This document shows, in pieces, positions 63,316-64,000 of a DNA stretch of 64,000 bases. The DNA is from an uncultured Methanobacterium sp. (GTDB taxonomy: Archaea > Methanobacteriota > Methanobacteria > Methanobacteriales > Methanobacteriaceae). The notes under the pieces were generated by a model, which saw only the letters and a list, made by a program, of their open reading frames with translations, ran no database searches and had not been told where the DNA came from. The DNA lies in assembly GCF_963666025.1 (NCBI RefSeq), contig NZ_OY762552.1, forward strand, positions 62,001 through 126,000. The letters are read 5' to 3'. A program made the translations under genes and the position numbers. Positions within the stretch are counted from its first letter, which is position 1. The number at the start of each line of letters is the position of its first letter.

Positions 63316-64000
63316 TTATTTTTCATCTTTAGGTCTACCAGACCGTTTTATACCAGCCTGTGCATAGAAATCATCATCTGACTTTTTAGCAGGGTCAACA
63401 GGGTCATCTTCCTGCCCTTCTATTTTCTGCGATTCAGGGGGAATTCCAAGCTTCTCAGTGATCTTCTTTTGGCTTTCCAGAATGCCCTTGATAACTGGAT
63501 TGTCTTCCAGTTTCTCGGCTGGTTTCTCACCTTCATGTAGGATCTGGTCCCCACATTCTGGGCAGAATTTAGCAGCTCCTTTTATTTCGTGTTCGCATTT
63601 AGTGCATTTGATTGCAGTTTTTCCAGGGTTGCCTGGAGGGTTTGCTTTCTTAACTTCAGGGAGTTTCTTTTCCATTGCCTCAATTTTTTCAGAAATCGGT
63701 TTAACCTTCTCATCAAATTTCTTATCTACAGTATCGCCTACTAATGTGGCTAATTCTTTTTCATCCATATCATCTACCTCCTTATCTGCTGATGGCCTTT
63801 CGCCTTCAGCTTTTTTTAGTAATTTTTTAACATTATCTAGTGCATTCTGGGCTGTGTCATGTGCTTTTTGTAGTGTTGATAGTGTGGAATTGCTTATACT
63901 ACGCCCCGCCTTTTGAGATGTTTGACAGGCTTTAACTGATGTAAAAATAGCATTCGGAACACAAGGATTGTCAACAATACTAATAGTCACTGGAGTGGGT
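63316..64000 (-). CDS. XkdF-like prohead protease/scaffold, 5' end outside window
   Basis: The frame is open through the right edge; the first visible codons read PTPVTISIVDNPCVPNAIF, the typical end of the XkdF/HK97 protease fold (x-I-S-I-V-D-x-P-x-x-P-x-A). A helical, charged scaffold-like region follows (ALDNVKKLLKKAEGE, TLVGDTVDKKFDEKVKPISE), then a zinc ribbon (CTKCEHEIKG ... CPECGDQI) and a low-complexity acidic tail with basic end (KRSGRPKDEK). The GTG at 63990 can be read as a start but is internal. It probably cleaves itself and directs capsid assembly. The zinc ribbon is unusual for this slot. Confidence 0.75.
   Translation of the reverse strand, partial: PTPVTISIVDNPCVPNAIFTSVKACQTSQKAGRSISNSTLSTLQKAHDTAQNALDNVKKLLKKAEGERPSADKEVDDMDEKELATLVGDTVDKKFDEKVKPISEKIEAMEKKLPEVKKANPPGNPGKTAIKCTKCEHEIKGAAKFCPECGDQILHEGEKPAEKLEDNPVIKGILESQKKITEKLGIPPESQKIEGQEDDPVDPAKKSDDDFYAQAGIKRSGRPKDEK

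Larger units (their letters stand above)
43700..64000 (-). mobile_element. Provirus late region, contractile-tail (PBSX/Xkd-like), incomplete at right
   Basis: An unbroken set of head, connector, sheath, tube, chaperone, tape measure, hub, baseplate, fibre and lysis genes on -, in the order of PBSX-type phages. Two + strand cargo genes interrupt it. The left limit is set by the lysin terminator and is approximate. No integrase, attachment-site pair, terminase or replication gene is in view, so the right boundary and the integration site cannot be given. Confidence 0.85.

Overview
The window comes from a pseudomurein-walled methanogen, most likely a Methanobacterium or close relative. The pointers are AT-rich DNA with archaeal TATA boxes and GGAGGTGA ribosome sites, pseudomurein-binding repeats (PMBR), a pseudomurein endopeptidase, NucS/EndoMS, DUF2769 and HXXEE proteins, and a row of large beta-helix adhesin-like proteins. 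No rRNA, tRNA or CRISPR array was seen.

Layout. 1-5.8 kb: ordinary chromosome (a sensor kinase cut by the window edge, a HEAT-repeat protein, a GNAT acetyltransferase, a nitrilase-family amidohydrolase, a membrane-anchored AstE-like protein and a ThsB-type TIR-like protein). 5.8-26 kb: a surface-protein island with five beta-helix adhesin-like genes on + and one von Willebrand A/DUF11 gene on -. All six proteins end in the same Q-x-T-G-x-P + hydrophobic + basic tail, which looks like a cell-wall sorting signal. One of them (16.3-20.9 kb) is split by a single in-frame TAA. 26.0-27.2 kb: a complete insertion sequence with 20-bp terminal inverted repeats. 27.5-38.6 kb: chromosome again, with an HXXEE membrane protein, a decayed DUF2769 gene, DUF488, a response regulator and a four-PAS histidine kinase, a TRAM protein, a MoxR/VWA pair, NucS and a cluster of nested palindromes. 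39.0-43.6 kb: a giant secreted PMBR/beta-helix/C39-peptidase protein and a small secreted protein. 43.7-64.0 kb (running off the right edge): the late region of a provirus, nearly all on -.

The provirus has the gene order of PBSX/Xkd-type contractile-tail phages: protease/scaffold (partial), HK97-type capsid protein, connectors, sheath, tube, tail assembly chaperone with a -1 frameshift extension, tape measure, hub and baseplate proteins (DUF2577, gp25-like, J-like, gpI-like), then fibres. Archaeal adaptations are visible: the hub carries a C-terminal transglutaminase-type cysteine protease domain, the XkdP-like protein has a PG_binding_1 domain, a PKD/beta-propeller protein sits at the spike position, and the lysin carries PMBRs. 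A + strand lipoprotein gene is inserted in the tail operon and a + strand AlbA_2 gene sits before the lysin. This could be a myovirus-like provirus or a derived contractile particle; the integrase, terminase and replication genes lie outside the window.

A second theme is translation starts. Several genes have a strong Shine-Dalgarno at ideal distance from a codon that is not ATG/GTG/TTG: ATA in three adhesin genes, ATT in the MoxR ATPase and CTG in the tail hub. Starts below were chosen on this basis and depart from what a standard gene caller would give.
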